DNA of 48,856 bases. It comes from a virus. Shown here piece after piece: positions 34,793 through 43,806 of this stretch. The stretch is taken from positions 1 through 48,856 of IMG/VR virus record IMGVR_UViG_3300021964_000115; one strand, given 5' to 3'. The first letter of the stretch is position 1. Each line of letters starts with the position of its first letter. The notes below the pieces were generated by a model that worked only from the letters and a program-made list of their open reading frames with translations, was not told the DNA's origin and ran no database searches. The translations under genes and the position numbers were made by a program.

Positions 34793-36175
34793 ATGAAGAT
34801 AGTAGTGGGTAACTTAACGTCTACCTTAGAAACAGATAATCCTAAGATAATATCCGCTCTGAGAAACAAGTATGCTTTCTCAGTCCCAGGCTACCAATAT
34901 TCTACTGCTTACAAGAGGAAGACATGGGATGGGAAGAAAAGATACTTCGGAGCTAACGGTAAGTTTAGAACTGGTTTACTTAGACGTATTGTAGCAGATC
35001 TAAATGAGATTGGAGCAACTGATATTGAATGGGAAAATAAGCCTGAAGAGCAAGAACCCTTCATCCCCTCAGTTGGTAACTTTGAGTATCGTGAGTATCA
35101 GAAAAAGGCTATCTATCAGTGCCTTAAGAAGCGTAGAGCTATCGTAGACAGCCCTACGGGGTCTGGTAAGACTCTCATCATGGCAGGATGTATTGCTGCG
35201 TTACAACACGATAAGGATATTACAGCAGTTGTCTTGTTCCGAGAAAAGGGTATCCTCAACCAGACTTACGAGTTCTTCAAGCGGTGTGGGATTCGTGATC
35301 TCGGATACAATTCAGGTGAAGGATTTATTGATGGAAAGATCATGCTATCCACAGTTCAAAGTATTGAGCGTATAGTGGATACACACCTACAAGCTGATTT
35401 GCTTATGGTTGACGAAGCTCATCAGTTCTGCAAGGGAGAGACCACCATAGCAGCCGTTGAGAGCTTCCCTAACGCCTCCTACAGGCTTGCATTTACTGCT
35501 ACCCCTCCAAGGGAGAAGGCAAAAGATATCAACGCTAGGATGGTCCTAGAGGGCGCATTTGGCCCCGTATACACGACACGCACGGCAGAGGATCTGATTA
35601 AGGACGGTGCCCTTGCAAAACCTATCATTCAGATTGTGGATAACACTCCAGTCTCATCTGTGCCTGACGACCTTTCCTATCTTGAGATATACGAAGAGTG
35701 TATCGTAAACTGTGACAGGCGCAACGATAAGATCAAGACAATTGTATCAAAAGTATACCAGTCTAACCCTAAGGCTAAGATCCTCATACTTGTAAAGAAC
35801 TTGCAACATGTAGAAAACCTACAACAGAGAATCGACAACTGCTACACTATTGAGGGTAAAGATGATATCGACAGTAGATATGATATCATTAACAAATTTG
35901 TAAAGGATGATAAGCCTGCTACTATTGTAGGAACAAACGTCATGCAGACTGGTATCAGTATTGACGAGATCAGTCATATGATCAATGCTAGAGGATTGTC
36001 TGGTGAAGTTCCGACATTGCAGGGTTTAGGTCGAGGTATTCGTAAAGCGAAGGGGAAAGACGAGATGTATTTCTACGACTTCTATGACCGTATGCCATAC
36101 CTTGAGAATCACTCCAAGCAAAGAATACACCACTACGAAACATTAAAGTTTGAGGTTCACAATGTCAGATTCTAA
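34793..36175 (+). CDS. uvsW: UvsW-like superfamily 2 DNA helicase
   Basis: The protein has 460 residues (T4 UvsW, 503). The N-terminal domain (about 1-85, including the WDGKKRYFG and FRTGLLRRIVADL blocks) has the UvsW pattern of G-x-W-D-G followed by a strand. The helicase core has Walker A SPTGSGKT (about 120-127), a DEAH box (LLMVDEAH, 203-210), motif III TATP (about 235-238) and an Arg-containing motif VI (QGLGRGIRKAKGK). In T4 this enzyme remodels recombination and replication forks, including R-loops. It starts at ATG 34793 with the leaderless-type element and overlaps the next small gene by 14 nt. Recombination helicase function is confident. Confidence 0.9.
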   Translation: MKIVVGNLTSTLETDNPKIISALRNKYAFSVPGYQYSTAYKRKTWDGKKRYFGANGKFRTGLLRRIVADLNEIGATDIEWENKPEEQEPFIPSVGNFEYREYQKKAIYQCLKKRRAIVDSPTGSGKTLIMAGCIAALQHDKDITAVVLFREKGILNQTYEFFKRCGIRDLGYNSGEGFIDGKIMLSTVQSIERIVDTHLQADLLMVDEAHQFCKGETTIAAVESFPNASYRLAFTATPPREKAKDINARMVLEGAFGPVYTTRTAEDLIKDGALAKPIIQIVDNTPVSSVPDDLSYLEIYEECIVNCDRRNDKIKTIVSKVYQSNPKAKILILVKNLQHVENLQQRIDNCYTIEGKDDIDSRYDIINKFVKDDKPATIVGTNVMQTGISIDEISHMINARGLSGEVPTLQGLGRGIRKAKGKDEMYFYDFYDRMPYLENHSKQRIHHYETLKFEVHNVRF

Positions 36176-36407
36176 GATATTAACTAAAGAAGCACAAGTT
36201 GACACGATCAACAAGATTACGAAAGATCAGCAAAACATGATTGACGGATGCATTGATGCTCTTAAGAGCGTTAAGGATGGTAAGAAGATTGATGAAGCTA
36301 CTCTTCGAAACTTGAATAGCATCATGAGAGAGTTAGATTCCTTGCGTGAGTTGTTCTATACTCGCCTATTCAACTCTCTTAAGCGTGGTGATATGCTTCT
36401 GGGTTAA
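36162..36407 (+). CDS. Small helical protein after UvsW (UvsW.1-like by position)
   Basis: The protein has 81 residues, almost all helix: LTKEAQVDTINKITKDQQNM, then DATLRNL-like segments and LDSLRELFYTRLFNSLKRGD. The ATG at 36162 has GAGG 6 nt upstream inside the UvsW gene; a TTG at 36150 is a weaker alternative. Stop of UvsW and start of this gene overlap by 14 nt, so they are translated together. In T4 a small gene (uvsW.1, 76 residues) also follows uvsW and is connected to its nucleic-acid binding. Similar size and place make that comparison attractive, but I see no sequence motif that settles it. Its stop is 3 nt from the convergent lectin-fibre gene. Confidence 0.6.
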   Translation: MSDSKILTKEAQVDTINKITKDQQNMIDGCIDALKSVKDGKKIDEATLRNLNSIMRELDSLRELFYTRLFNSLKRGDMLLG

Positions 36408-36410
36408 CTA

Positions 36411-38612
36411 TTATTGAATATAACTCTCACCCCGGTCAGTTGCCGTGTGAGTTATCTTCCGATAATCCCAATCTAGAAATAATTCATTTCCACCGCTTGT
36501 AAAGGACCCTGGGCCAGCTAGACTCCCATTTCTAACACTAAGTGTAAATCCATACCTACTTGAAGTTGGAACATTATGTGTGCTTATCAAGTGAGTGGCC
36601 ACCGAACTGCCATCAATATAGAAATCAAAAGTTTGCCAATTCTCATCAATCTTAATTTGCAAGACTTGGAAAGATTCTGGCGTAGCAGAAATACCCGTAT
36701 CCGTATTTGAGGATACGGTAAACCATCCAGTTATTGCTTGCCAATTAGAACTACTATGGTCGTATTGAAACCATGCCCCTGCGTTAGGGTGTAGGTTACT
36801 GCTGTTAGACCTGTTGTGAATACCCATTGTTATCACACCTTCATTAACGCCAGTTGTCCAAGCACCACTAGGGCAAACCCTTGCAGCAAAAGAAACTCCG
36901 CAAGTGCTTGGGGCTACGGTGGAATCGTAAGTCATTACTCTGGACTGAGAGTTAGTAACACTGGTTGATGTCTTCAAACGAAGAACACCTATACCATATT
37001 CGGTAGTGTTCATCGTAACTAGGTTTGAGTCTTGAACATGTGATGCGCCCCCAGCTAAAGAAGGAGAATATCCATTGTTGCGAACATCCAAACTTAACCA
37101 GTCAGAAAAGTGAGTAATACAAGTAGGTCTGCTTGGCCCTAAACGAGTAACCTCAATATCTTTAGTATTAATCTCATTGTTGACTGTAAGTGCCGACATG
37201 GACCTCGTGCCAGCAGATAAGACATATTGAGTGTGGTCATCGTCGCCAAGTCCAGATAAGGTGCTGTGCTTTAATGCTGACACAACATAACTGCCCGTAG
37301 ACCTATCATATAATACTGTTTGAGCATCAGGGATATCCAAGGGAGGATTATCTGAGTCATTGACATCCCCTAACCCGCCGAGATCTATTCTACCAGCAGC
37401 ATCCGAATTAGTTTGAACCTCAGATAAAGTTCTAGGTTGCCAATATGTTCCATCATACTGAAGTAGATCTCTAACTACGGGAGCAGCCGTCACATTAGTG
37501 GTATCTTCTAGGTTAGCATTTGTTCCTAAGAAAGTCTCAGAGTTAGGGGTAATACTGACATCGTTAAAAGTCGATCCATTTACCCTAACTAAGTTGCCAT
37601 CAGAGAGTGAGGTGTTTAAATTATTCGGAGATACCGCATTGTCTACGTCTTCTATGAATGCTGCATCTGCCTGAGCTTGTGTGTAGTAGTTGCTAAACAG
37701 TGTAGAAGAAGCAACACTAGATGTAGCACTCGCGCTGTCGGATATCAGGATATGGTTAGCATCAACGTTTGCAAGCTTGGCAGTTGTCTGCGTAAACTCA
37801 TTAGTACCAATAGTAGCATTACCTACAACATCTAAGTTATTGGGAATGTCGTTGGATCTACCAACACCTGTTACTTTAATGACACCATTGGTAGCGTCAA
37901 CAACAGACACGATTCCGATATTCTGAATCAGGTCCGTAGCTCCTGTTGGCTTATCCTTAGTTATACCCCCAGCAGTGGTGGCAACATAGACTGGCTTCCC
38001 AACGGTCATACCGTCAGTATCAAGACCTATGGCTCTTCCGAAAGATACGATTTTACCATTATTTCCATTAGATATAGCTGCGGGAACTAGCCCCACTGCG
38101 GGCATCTTATTTGAATCACTAGCATCGGCTTTTGCAACTATGAATCTGCCACTCCCCGTGTCCCCTGTCACATAAACAACGTCACCCTTTGAAAGATTTT
38201 CGCCAGCTTCAACCAACATGTATAGCTGGTCAGGGAACACAACTTCTAGTTTAGTACCATCCCACTGTGCAATAGCCCCCTCATCATTAGCATCAAAATA
38301 AGGATCAAGCTGCATTATACCTGCATCAGATGCAGCACTAGCAAGGTAAGTGGTTCCACCAGTATTTATAAGGAGATCGCCAGGGTCACCTGTTGGGAGA
38401 GTGGGAGTTCCTCCACCACCACCAGCAGGTAAAGTAGACGGACACCAAGACCCATCAGAACCACCACTCCAAACTAACCCCTGACCCTGACTAGGAGTAG
38501 AAGAGCACACATCACCTACATCGCTGAGGTTAAGCTGAAACTCAATCAGACCCTCTGCATTGTTAGTAGTGTCGTTGTATCTAAGCGCAAGAGGTATTTT
38601 GTTGTAACCCAT
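36411..38612 (-). CDS. Fibre/adhesin protein with C-terminal lectin-like domain
   Basis: The protein has 733 residues. It has a Gly-rich linker near residues 65-75, a jelly-roll or decoration-like part (LVEAGENLSKGDVVYVTGDT, about residue 130), and a fibre motif LSGLGDDDHTQYVLSAG (about residue 460) common in phage tail fibres. The last roughly 230 residues form a concanavalin-like domain (ITHFSDWLSLDV, WFQYDHSSSNWQAI, FQVLQIKIDENWQTFDFYID, WDYRKITHT). The start has a perfect AAGGAGG 5 nt upstream. It lies between a head-like gene and UvsW, away from the main fibre cluster. It may decorate head or tail, or bind host glycans; placement after the portal region slightly favours a capsid or neck fibre. 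Confidence 0.65.
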   Translation of the reverse strand: MGYNKIPLALRYNDTTNNAEGLIEFQLNLSDVGDVCSSTPSQGQGLVWSGGSDGSWCPSTLPAGGGGGTPTLPTGDPGDLLINTGGTTYLASAASDAGIMQLDPYFDANDEGAIAQWDGTKLEVVFPDQLYMLVEAGENLSKGDVVYVTGDTGSGRFIVAKADASDSNKMPAVGLVPAAISNGNNGKIVSFGRAIGLDTDGMTVGKPVYVATTAGGITKDKPTGATDLIQNIGIVSVVDATNGVIKVTGVGRSNDIPNNLDVVGNATIGTNEFTQTTAKLANVDANHILISDSASATSSVASSTLFSNYYTQAQADAAFIEDVDNAVSPNNLNTSLSDGNLVRVNGSTFNDVSITPNSETFLGTNANLEDTTNVTAAPVVRDLLQYDGTYWQPRTLSEVQTNSDAAGRIDLGGLGDVNDSDNPPLDIPDAQTVLYDRSTGSYVVSALKHSTLSGLGDDDHTQYVLSAGTRSMSALTVNNEINTKDIEVTRLGPSRPTCITHFSDWLSLDVRNNGYSPSLAGGASHVQDSNLVTMNTTEYGIGVLRLKTSTSVTNSQSRVMTYDSTVAPSTCGVSFAARVCPSGAWTTGVNEGVITMGIHNRSNSSNLHPNAGAWFQYDHSSSNWQAITGWFTVSSNTDTGISATPESFQVLQIKIDENWQTFDFYIDGSSVATHLISTHNVPTSSRYGFTLSVRNGSLAGPGSFTSGGNELFLDWDYRKITHTATDRGESYIQ

Positions 38613-38622
38613 TTACGCCTCC

Positions 38623-40419
38623 TTACGTCTTGTATTGCTCAGGATCTTCCTCTTCCTCATCTTCGTCTTCTTCCTCTTCTTCTTCGTCTTCTTCGTCTTC
38701 AAAGTCTCCTTCCGGCTCTTCCTCACCTTCTTCTTCATCAGGCTTAATGTCAGCTAACAAATCTTCGAGTTTAGAAAGAAGAGAAGTTAAATCATCTTGC
38801 TCCATTTCTTCCGGCTCTTCTTCGCCTTCGTCCTCCATGGGCTCTTCTTCACCCATTTCTTCTTCACCCTCAGGCTCTTCCTCAGGCATTTCCTCAGGCA
38901 TTTCTTCGCCACCTTCAGCAGCAGCCTCTTCATCAGCGACTTCACCCTTCACTTCTTCAGCAGCTTGCTCGGCGTCCATATTAGGCTCCTCCATGCCAGC
39001 TTCCTGATCGCTGTCCATATCATCAGGACTACCTAAAGGCTCCTCAGGACCTTCTTCATCGCCTTCCATACCCTCCATATCCTGACCATGATCTTGGACT
39101 TGATCGGCAGCAGTTTCAACAGCAGGGACAAGCATCTTTAACACATCACCAATCTTACCGAGATCATCAGCAACCTTTGTAAAGTCCATGTAATCCATAA
39201 GGTTAGCTTCATTCAGCGTATCGCCATGACCCGCATCTTGGAAAAGCTCCTCAAGGAAAACAGCGAGATCAATCGACTCAGCGCCATTCTTTGTTTGCAG
39301 TGTGTTAACAAACTCCATTAACGTCTTCTCAATGATCGAACCCGTAGGAGCGTGCTTCGCAATCTGAGCGAGGATTTCACCTTCAGTCATAGCCAGTGTT
39401 CTGAAAGTCGGAACCTCATCAAGCTTACGAACGTCGATGCCATACTTCTCATTCAGGACATCCAGAACGTATTGCTTGATTGGCTTCTTCATCTCGTAGA
39501 TCTTACCGGCAAACTTGTTAAGATCCTTTTGCGAAGTCTTGATCTCGTTCATCGACAACGAGTTATGTAACAGGTTGGTGATCTGCTTCTTAGTCGCCAG
39601 GGCGAGGTAAGGAGCGTCCGAGATTGTTTGAGCAACTTGATGACGAACCGAATCAATATCACTCTCAAAGATCATCGAAGCGAGATCTTGAACGCTGTTG
39701 CTGTCAATCCAGATGTTATCGAAGTTTTGCTTGGCTTCGAGCAGTTCTTTCTGGATAAGCTCTTTTCTGCAAAGGTGCTCGTAGAGGTTGGTCTTACCAA
39801 TAAACTTAACTTCGATTTCCTTCGCCTCTTGAATCTGATCGACTGTTCTCTTAGGCAGATCAAAGCTAGTCGAAACAAGGTTGACAAGCTTCATACCAGT
39901 CTTCATACCAGTCGATTGCAGCATCTCCTCATTTTCCTTGAGGAACGTCACTAACTGATCTCTAATCTCATTGACACGTTGAAACTCCTTCGAGGAGGTG
40001 ATCTTAGTGGACTCACCAAATCTTTGAGTCTTCTCTTCGAGTCTGTTCTTGATTCTTTCGTAGGTGAGCTTAGTCTCATACATCGAAAGGATCTTATCAA
40101 ACGAACCCTCAGCCGACTGGTAATCGTCTTCCATCAGGTTTGAGAGGACATTCAGCACCTTCTTATCGGTAGCTTCCTCAAACGCTTTCTTGTTGTTGAG
40201 AATATCAGCATCCTCCACCACAATCTTAGTCAGCTTTAAGGTCGGCTTGAAAGCATACTTACCACTAATCACCGAACCATTCTCGGTCAGGTAGGTTGCA
40301 ACACCATCCTCAACAGAGAACAGTTCAACATTCTCTCTCAGAGTACGAGCTAAGTAATCACCAATCTTGATCAGGTTACTAAACTCTTTTCCACGATTTT
40401 CAATCAGATTCGTTAACAT
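38623..40419 (-). CDS. Large helical protein with extreme acidic C-terminal tail, downstream of portal
   Basis: The protein has 598 residues. The first roughly 430 are helical and mixed in charge, with several coiled-coil-like stretches (KELIQKELLEAKQNFDNIW). From about residue 440 to the end it is very acidic low-complexity sequence, mostly Glu and Asp with Met, Pro and Gly, in repeats like EEMPEE. It follows the portal, where T4 has the small acidic core gene 67, and precedes the lectin fibre. An internal head or core role, or a DNA-mimic function in packaging, is inferred. The ATG lacks a ribosome site but has TATATTTATT before it. A hairpin terminator separates it from the portal. The family is not recognised. 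Confidence 0.65.
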   Translation of the reverse strand: MLTNLIENRGKEFSNLIKIGDYLARTLRENVELFSVEDGVATYLTENGSVISGKYAFKPTLKLTKIVVEDADILNNKKAFEEATDKKVLNVLSNLMEDDYQSAEGSFDKILSMYETKLTYERIKNRLEEKTQRFGESTKITSSKEFQRVNEIRDQLVTFLKENEEMLQSTGMKTGMKLVNLVSTSFDLPKRTVDQIQEAKEIEVKFIGKTNLYEHLCRKELIQKELLEAKQNFDNIWIDSNSVQDLASMIFESDIDSVRHQVAQTISDAPYLALATKKQITNLLHNSLSMNEIKTSQKDLNKFAGKIYEMKKPIKQYVLDVLNEKYGIDVRKLDEVPTFRTLAMTEGEILAQIAKHAPTGSIIEKTLMEFVNTLQTKNGAESIDLAVFLEELFQDAGHGDTLNEANLMDYMDFTKVADDLGKIGDVLKMLVPAVETAADQVQDHGQDMEGMEGDEEGPEEPLGSPDDMDSDQEAGMEEPNMDAEQAAEEVKGEVADEEAAAEGGEEMPEEMPEEEPEGEEEMGEEEPMEDEGEEEPEEMEQDDLTSLLSKLEDLLADIKPDEEEGEEEPEGDFEDEEDEEEEEEDEDEEEEDPEQYKT

Positions 40420-40441
40420 AATAAATATACTTGTTCCAAAA

Positions 40442-42259
40442 TTATTTAGCCCCGTCTTTCGGGGTTATTTTATTAAAATGCTGTTTCTCACTCATCTCTT
40501 CAAGCAGTTTGATCAATTCATCATCACAACCAGACTCTATAGCAAGAGATTTCATAGAGTTGTAATCTAAAGATTCAGCAGCAGTTGGGGGTGTGTTCTC
40601 AGCCGATTCCATAGGAGGCCCTGGTGGTTGTCCCATATCACCAGCCATAGGATCACCCATTGGAGCCCCACCTGGAGGCATCATGCCAGGAGCCATCATC
40701 ATCTGACCAAAGACCGGATCCTTTTGATCCTGCTCAAGACCCTTCTTAGCTTCTTCAATCTCACTGTCAGACATCTGGTAGTAATCCTTGTAGATCTTCT
40801 CCATTGGGAAGATCATAAGACCCTTAACAGCTTGGACAACACGAGCCTTCTGCTCATCAGTATCAAGCATTCGCTTGAGAGCCATGTCGGAAGGAGCAGG
40901 AAGCTTAATCTTAAGTTTAGAGATAAGTGTGGTTGGGAAACCCTTAAGCATTAAGTGTCTCTTAGCAATAGTCTCTAAACCAAGCTCAATCGACTTTTGG
41001 ATTCTGGTGATAACTCTGGCAAACTTAACATCAAGCTGCGACAGGTTAGCTTTACGCTCAGGCGATTGATCTTTCTCAACGATGTAATCCTTCGGAATCT
41101 TAAGTGCAGCAAGCAACTTATCTCTAAAGTATTTCACATCGTCAACCTCACCAAGGTTTTCAGCACCCGGTAATGTATCAATCTTAGTGCCAGTGCCCTT
41201 ACCATTTACAGCAATGTAGAAGTCTTCATCAGCAGCTAATGCATTGAAGTTTTCTTCAATGTTACCCGTTTGCGAGTTGTAGCTCTTACGCTTCTTAAAC
41301 TTATCCATCTGCTTCTTGATATGCATCTCAGCCTTAGAAGCAGGCAGCGAACCCGTATCAATGTAGAAGATACGACGCTCAGGAGCACGCACAAGACGAT
41401 AGATGAGCATTGCGTCTTCCATCATCTTCAGGCTCTTATAGGTCACTCTAGCAGCCGCAGCAACCGACTTACCGTAGGGATAGTGTGTTGGGTCAGAGGT
41501 GTGAAGTCTAAAGTGAACAATCTGACCAGGATCTAAGTTAATGATGCGAGAGTCATCTAAGTAAGGACCAACCGAACCATAAGTGCTCCAATCGTTTTTC
41601 TCTGGGATCTCCTGTAAGAACTGCTTCAGGTAACCAAACTCATCTTCAACGCGGAAGATAAAGTTAGGGTTGAGAATCTTAATGCGCTGAATACCACGCT
41701 TAATATTGTTAAGGTCAACAATCGTCTCAAGGAAGATGTCACCATATTTAACAACGTTTCTAGAGATGTCCCAAAGGTAGCGAGTCATGTTAACTTGCTC
41801 AAACATGTTCTCAACCTCAGACTTAGTCATCTCATCGTCAGTAACAATATCCCATGCTGTGCCGTCAATGTTCTCCTGCGTGCAGTCATCGCTGTAAATG
41901 TCGAACGCGGACGAGATCTCTGGGTATCCGTCCATATCCTCATATTCTTTGTATCGCTTCTTGCGATCAAACTCAATTTGAGGGAGAATTGGATAATAAG
42001 TTTTCTTGTGACCAAACTCCGAAGGAACCTTGATAATATCCTTCGACTGAACAGTGTCGCCTTGAAGTGGACGAGGTGGATCAATCCTTCTCTTGGTAAC
42101 AGGATCTTGGATCTTGTAATCAGGATGATCCTCAACTTCACGAGAGAAGAACTTCTTAAAGAATCTCCCTATGAGCCCGTAGGGCTTGTTATACGGTTGC
42201 ATCGGGTCTGCAAACTGCGTATATCCTTCACCACCTTCTCTTAATTTCTTAGCAGCCAT
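40442..42259 (-). CDS. 20: Portal protein, gp20-like
   Basis: The protein has 605 residues (T4 gp20, 524). N-terminal part RPLQGDTVQSKDIIKVPSE and YPILPQIEFDRKKRYKEYED; wing and stem typical blocks DMDGYPEISSAFDIYSDDCT (about 106-125), GYLKQFLQEIP, YPYGKSVAAAARVTYKSLKM and RAPERRIFYIDTG. The block KYFRDKLLAALKIPKDYIVE is the strongest portal signature. The C-terminus is Met/Pro/Gly-rich (MMAPGMMPPGGAPMGDPMAG). It forms the dodecameric DNA channel at one capsid vertex and binds the terminase, whose gene it overlaps by 19 nt. The extra C-terminal length is mostly the low-complexity segment. The terminator hairpin sits on its last codons. Confidence 0.9.
   Translation of the reverse strand: MAAKKLREGGEGYTQFADPMQPYNKPYGLIGRFFKKFFSREVEDHPDYKIQDPVTKRRIDPPRPLQGDTVQSKDIIKVPSEFGHKKTYYPILPQIEFDRKKRYKEYEDMDGYPEISSAFDIYSDDCTQENIDGTAWDIVTDDEMTKSEVENMFEQVNMTRYLWDISRNVVKYGDIFLETIVDLNNIKRGIQRIKILNPNFIFRVEDEFGYLKQFLQEIPEKNDWSTYGSVGPYLDDSRIINLDPGQIVHFRLHTSDPTHYPYGKSVAAAARVTYKSLKMMEDAMLIYRLVRAPERRIFYIDTGSLPASKAEMHIKKQMDKFKKRKSYNSQTGNIEENFNALAADEDFYIAVNGKGTGTKIDTLPGAENLGEVDDVKYFRDKLLAALKIPKDYIVEKDQSPERKANLSQLDVKFARVITRIQKSIELGLETIAKRHLMLKGFPTTLISKLKIKLPAPSDMALKRMLDTDEQKARVVQAVKGLMIFPMEKIYKDYYQMSDSEIEEAKKGLEQDQKDPVFGQMMMAPGMMPPGGAPMGDPMAGDMGQPPGPPMESAENTPPTAAESLDYNSMKSLAIESGCDDELIKLLEEMSEKQHFNKITPKDGAK
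40450..40464 (-). terminator. Terminator-like hairpin at the 3' end of the portal gene
   Basis: CCCCG-AAAGA-CGGGG on the minus strand forms a 5-bp GC stem, followed by CTAAATAATTTT. It overlaps the last codons of portal, and the stop codon lies in the A/T tract. Read on the plus strand, the same hairpin has an even better tail (TTATTTTATT), so it may also stop antisense transcription. The stem is short, so only partial termination is likely. Confidence 0.45.
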
Positions 42260-43806
42260 TCAAGTTTCTCTTCTGTTAGACCTTGCGTAGATGTCTTCAA
42301 CTTATATGTATGAGCGTTACGGATGGCTGGTGGGATATAAGTATCATCTTCTGCCTTTTCTATGTAAGCATTCCCTCTTAAGTTATTAAAAATGTTAATA
42401 GCAGCGGCGAAGGACATAATTAAATCGTCATGACAGTTAGTATCAGGCTTAACCTTACCCGTCTCTGGGTCAATAATGAATGTTAAAAGCTCATTAACCA
42501 GTCTGTCCGAACTAATTAAAACTTTACCTGACCTAATATTGTGTTCGAGATCGGCCAATAAAGTCTCTTTATTTTTCTGTGTAATCATAATTCCGATCTC
42601 TCGTTTGTCGTCCATCACCAGATTTTCATACTCAAACTCCTGCTGAAGGAAGTAAATTAAGTTGTTGCCGATTCCATTCCGCTCAGGACACACAAATGCA
42701 GTGTTGTAAAGCCTAGCCTCATCTGCTATGATTTTAGCGAACTCATTGATAGGCGTCCTGTTGGAGTAGAACTCAGCCACCTGTTTACCATTATAGATGT
42801 CGATGATGTGAAAAGCTGAGTAATCACGTTCACGACCAATTGACGGGTCAGCAGCTAAGACATATTCGTGGTTAGGTTGTGGATCCTCCCAAATACGCAT
42901 ACGGTTGTTATATTTGATCCAGTAATCTTTATTACAGTTTTCTTTTAGATTACGAAGAATCTCACCCTCAATATAAGTCTCACCTGTGCCTAAGAAGCTA
43001 GCCTCATATTCCTGTAGCCACTCTTTGTAACTGTGTTTGCGGCGAGTTTGCTCTTCCCACTTGTCTACATTGATTGGAGGGTTGCACGATTCCATTTGCT
43101 CATAGAGCCACTCAAACCCGTCATGCCTTTTATATTCTGGGTGCTCTTGCCATTTAATATCAATGGGGTGGAATCCGTTGTCACCTTCCATCGCCTGCGT
43201 ATACATCTTATGGAACCAGTTACCAATACCATTAACCGTAGACAGGCACACCACACGGCCACCAGTGGACGTTGTAGGGCCTACAGCGGCCCAAATCGTA
43301 TCAATGTGCTCAATGAACGCTGCCTCATCTAAGATGAGCAGAGAAGCCGAAATAGAGCGTCCAGACTGCTTGCCTGAAGCCTTGGACTGAATAGATGATC
43401 CATTTTCAAAAGAGAGAGTGTGGTCATTGTCTCTGGTAGTCTTAGGCTTCATCCAGAACGGTAACTCTTCATACATGATCTTGATACGAGAGATAACTTC
43501 CTTTGCTTCTGCATCACCTTTAGACAATACAGCAACTCTCTTGTTTGTACCAAAGATGCAAAAGTGTAACGCATAAGCTGCCATCAATGTTGTGCAGCCA
43601 GCTTGTCTAAACTTACGTAAGATGGTTAGTCGATAGTCTTGGAACTCATCAAGGATACGGGACTGGAAGGGGTAAAGTTTAAAGTTTACCATTCCACGCA
43701 TTGGGTGAACGACCTTGATGTAATTGTTTGTAAAATATTCGCAACTACGAGAACATTTCTTAAATTCCTCTGCGATGTGCTCCAGGTCTTCGCTATTATT
43801 ATTCAT
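42241..43806 (-). CDS. 17: Terminase large subunit, gp17-like
   Basis: The protein has 521 residues (T4 gp17, 610). The ATPase half has a deviant Walker A KFRQAGCTT (about 65-73), where the Lys is shifted to the front instead of the usual GKT, and a Walker B LLILDE (156-161). Motif III is VVCLSTVNG. The RNase H-like nuclease half has LAADPSIG (Asp about 320), VCPERNG (Glu about 375) and NCHDDLIMS (Asp about 460/461), the expected acidic triad. It packages DNA into the prohead and cuts the concatemer. Its ATG shares bases with the divergent glycosyltransferase start (CATG 43804-43807). No terminase small subunit is found upstream, and no ribosome site is visible. Confidence 0.9.
   Translation of the reverse strand: MNNNSEDLEHIAEEFKKCSRSCEYFTNNYIKVVHPMRGMVNFKLYPFQSRILDEFQDYRLTILRKFRQAGCTTLMAAYALHFCIFGTNKRVAVLSKGDAEAKEVISRIKIMYEELPFWMKPKTTRDNDHTLSFENGSSIQSKASGKQSGRSISASLLILDEAAFIEHIDTIWAAVGPTTSTGGRVVCLSTVNGIGNWFHKMYTQAMEGDNGFHPIDIKWQEHPEYKRHDGFEWLYEQMESCNPPINVDKWEEQTRRKHSYKEWLQEYEASFLGTGETYIEGEILRNLKENCNKDYWIKYNNRMRIWEDPQPNHEYVLAADPSIGRERDYSAFHIIDIYNGKQVAEFYSNRTPINEFAKIIADEARLYNTAFVCPERNGIGNNLIYFLQQEFEYENLVMDDKREIGIMITQKNKETLLADLEHNIRSGKVLISSDRLVNELLTFIIDPETGKVKPDTNCHDDLIMSFAAAINIFNNLRGNAYIEKAEDDTYIPPAIRNAHTYKLKTSTQGLTEEKLEWLLRN
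43793..43804 (+). promoter_or_regulatory. Leaderless-type promoter element CTATTATTATTC before the glycosyltransferase
   Basis: This 12-mer directly precedes the ATG at 43805 with the same spacing as the elements before 31983 and 34793. It lies within the first codons of the terminase gene on the other strand, in codons for Asn, so coding sequence partly constrains it. Confidence 0.3.

Noticed and set aside
36411-38612. Diversity-generating retroelement acting on the lectin-like fibre
   Set aside because: No reverse transcriptase, template repeat or C-type lectin target was seen in the window.
38630-39007. Plus-strand frame of 125 codons made almost only of Ser
   Set aside because: It is the antisense of the Glu/Asp-rich tail (GAA/GAG read as TTC/CTC/TCT), with no start signal and a composition explained fully by the real gene.
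41795-42244. Plus-strand frame of 149 codons opposite the portal
   Set aside because: Antisense of a well-identified portal gene; no ribosome site, and no recognisable domain.
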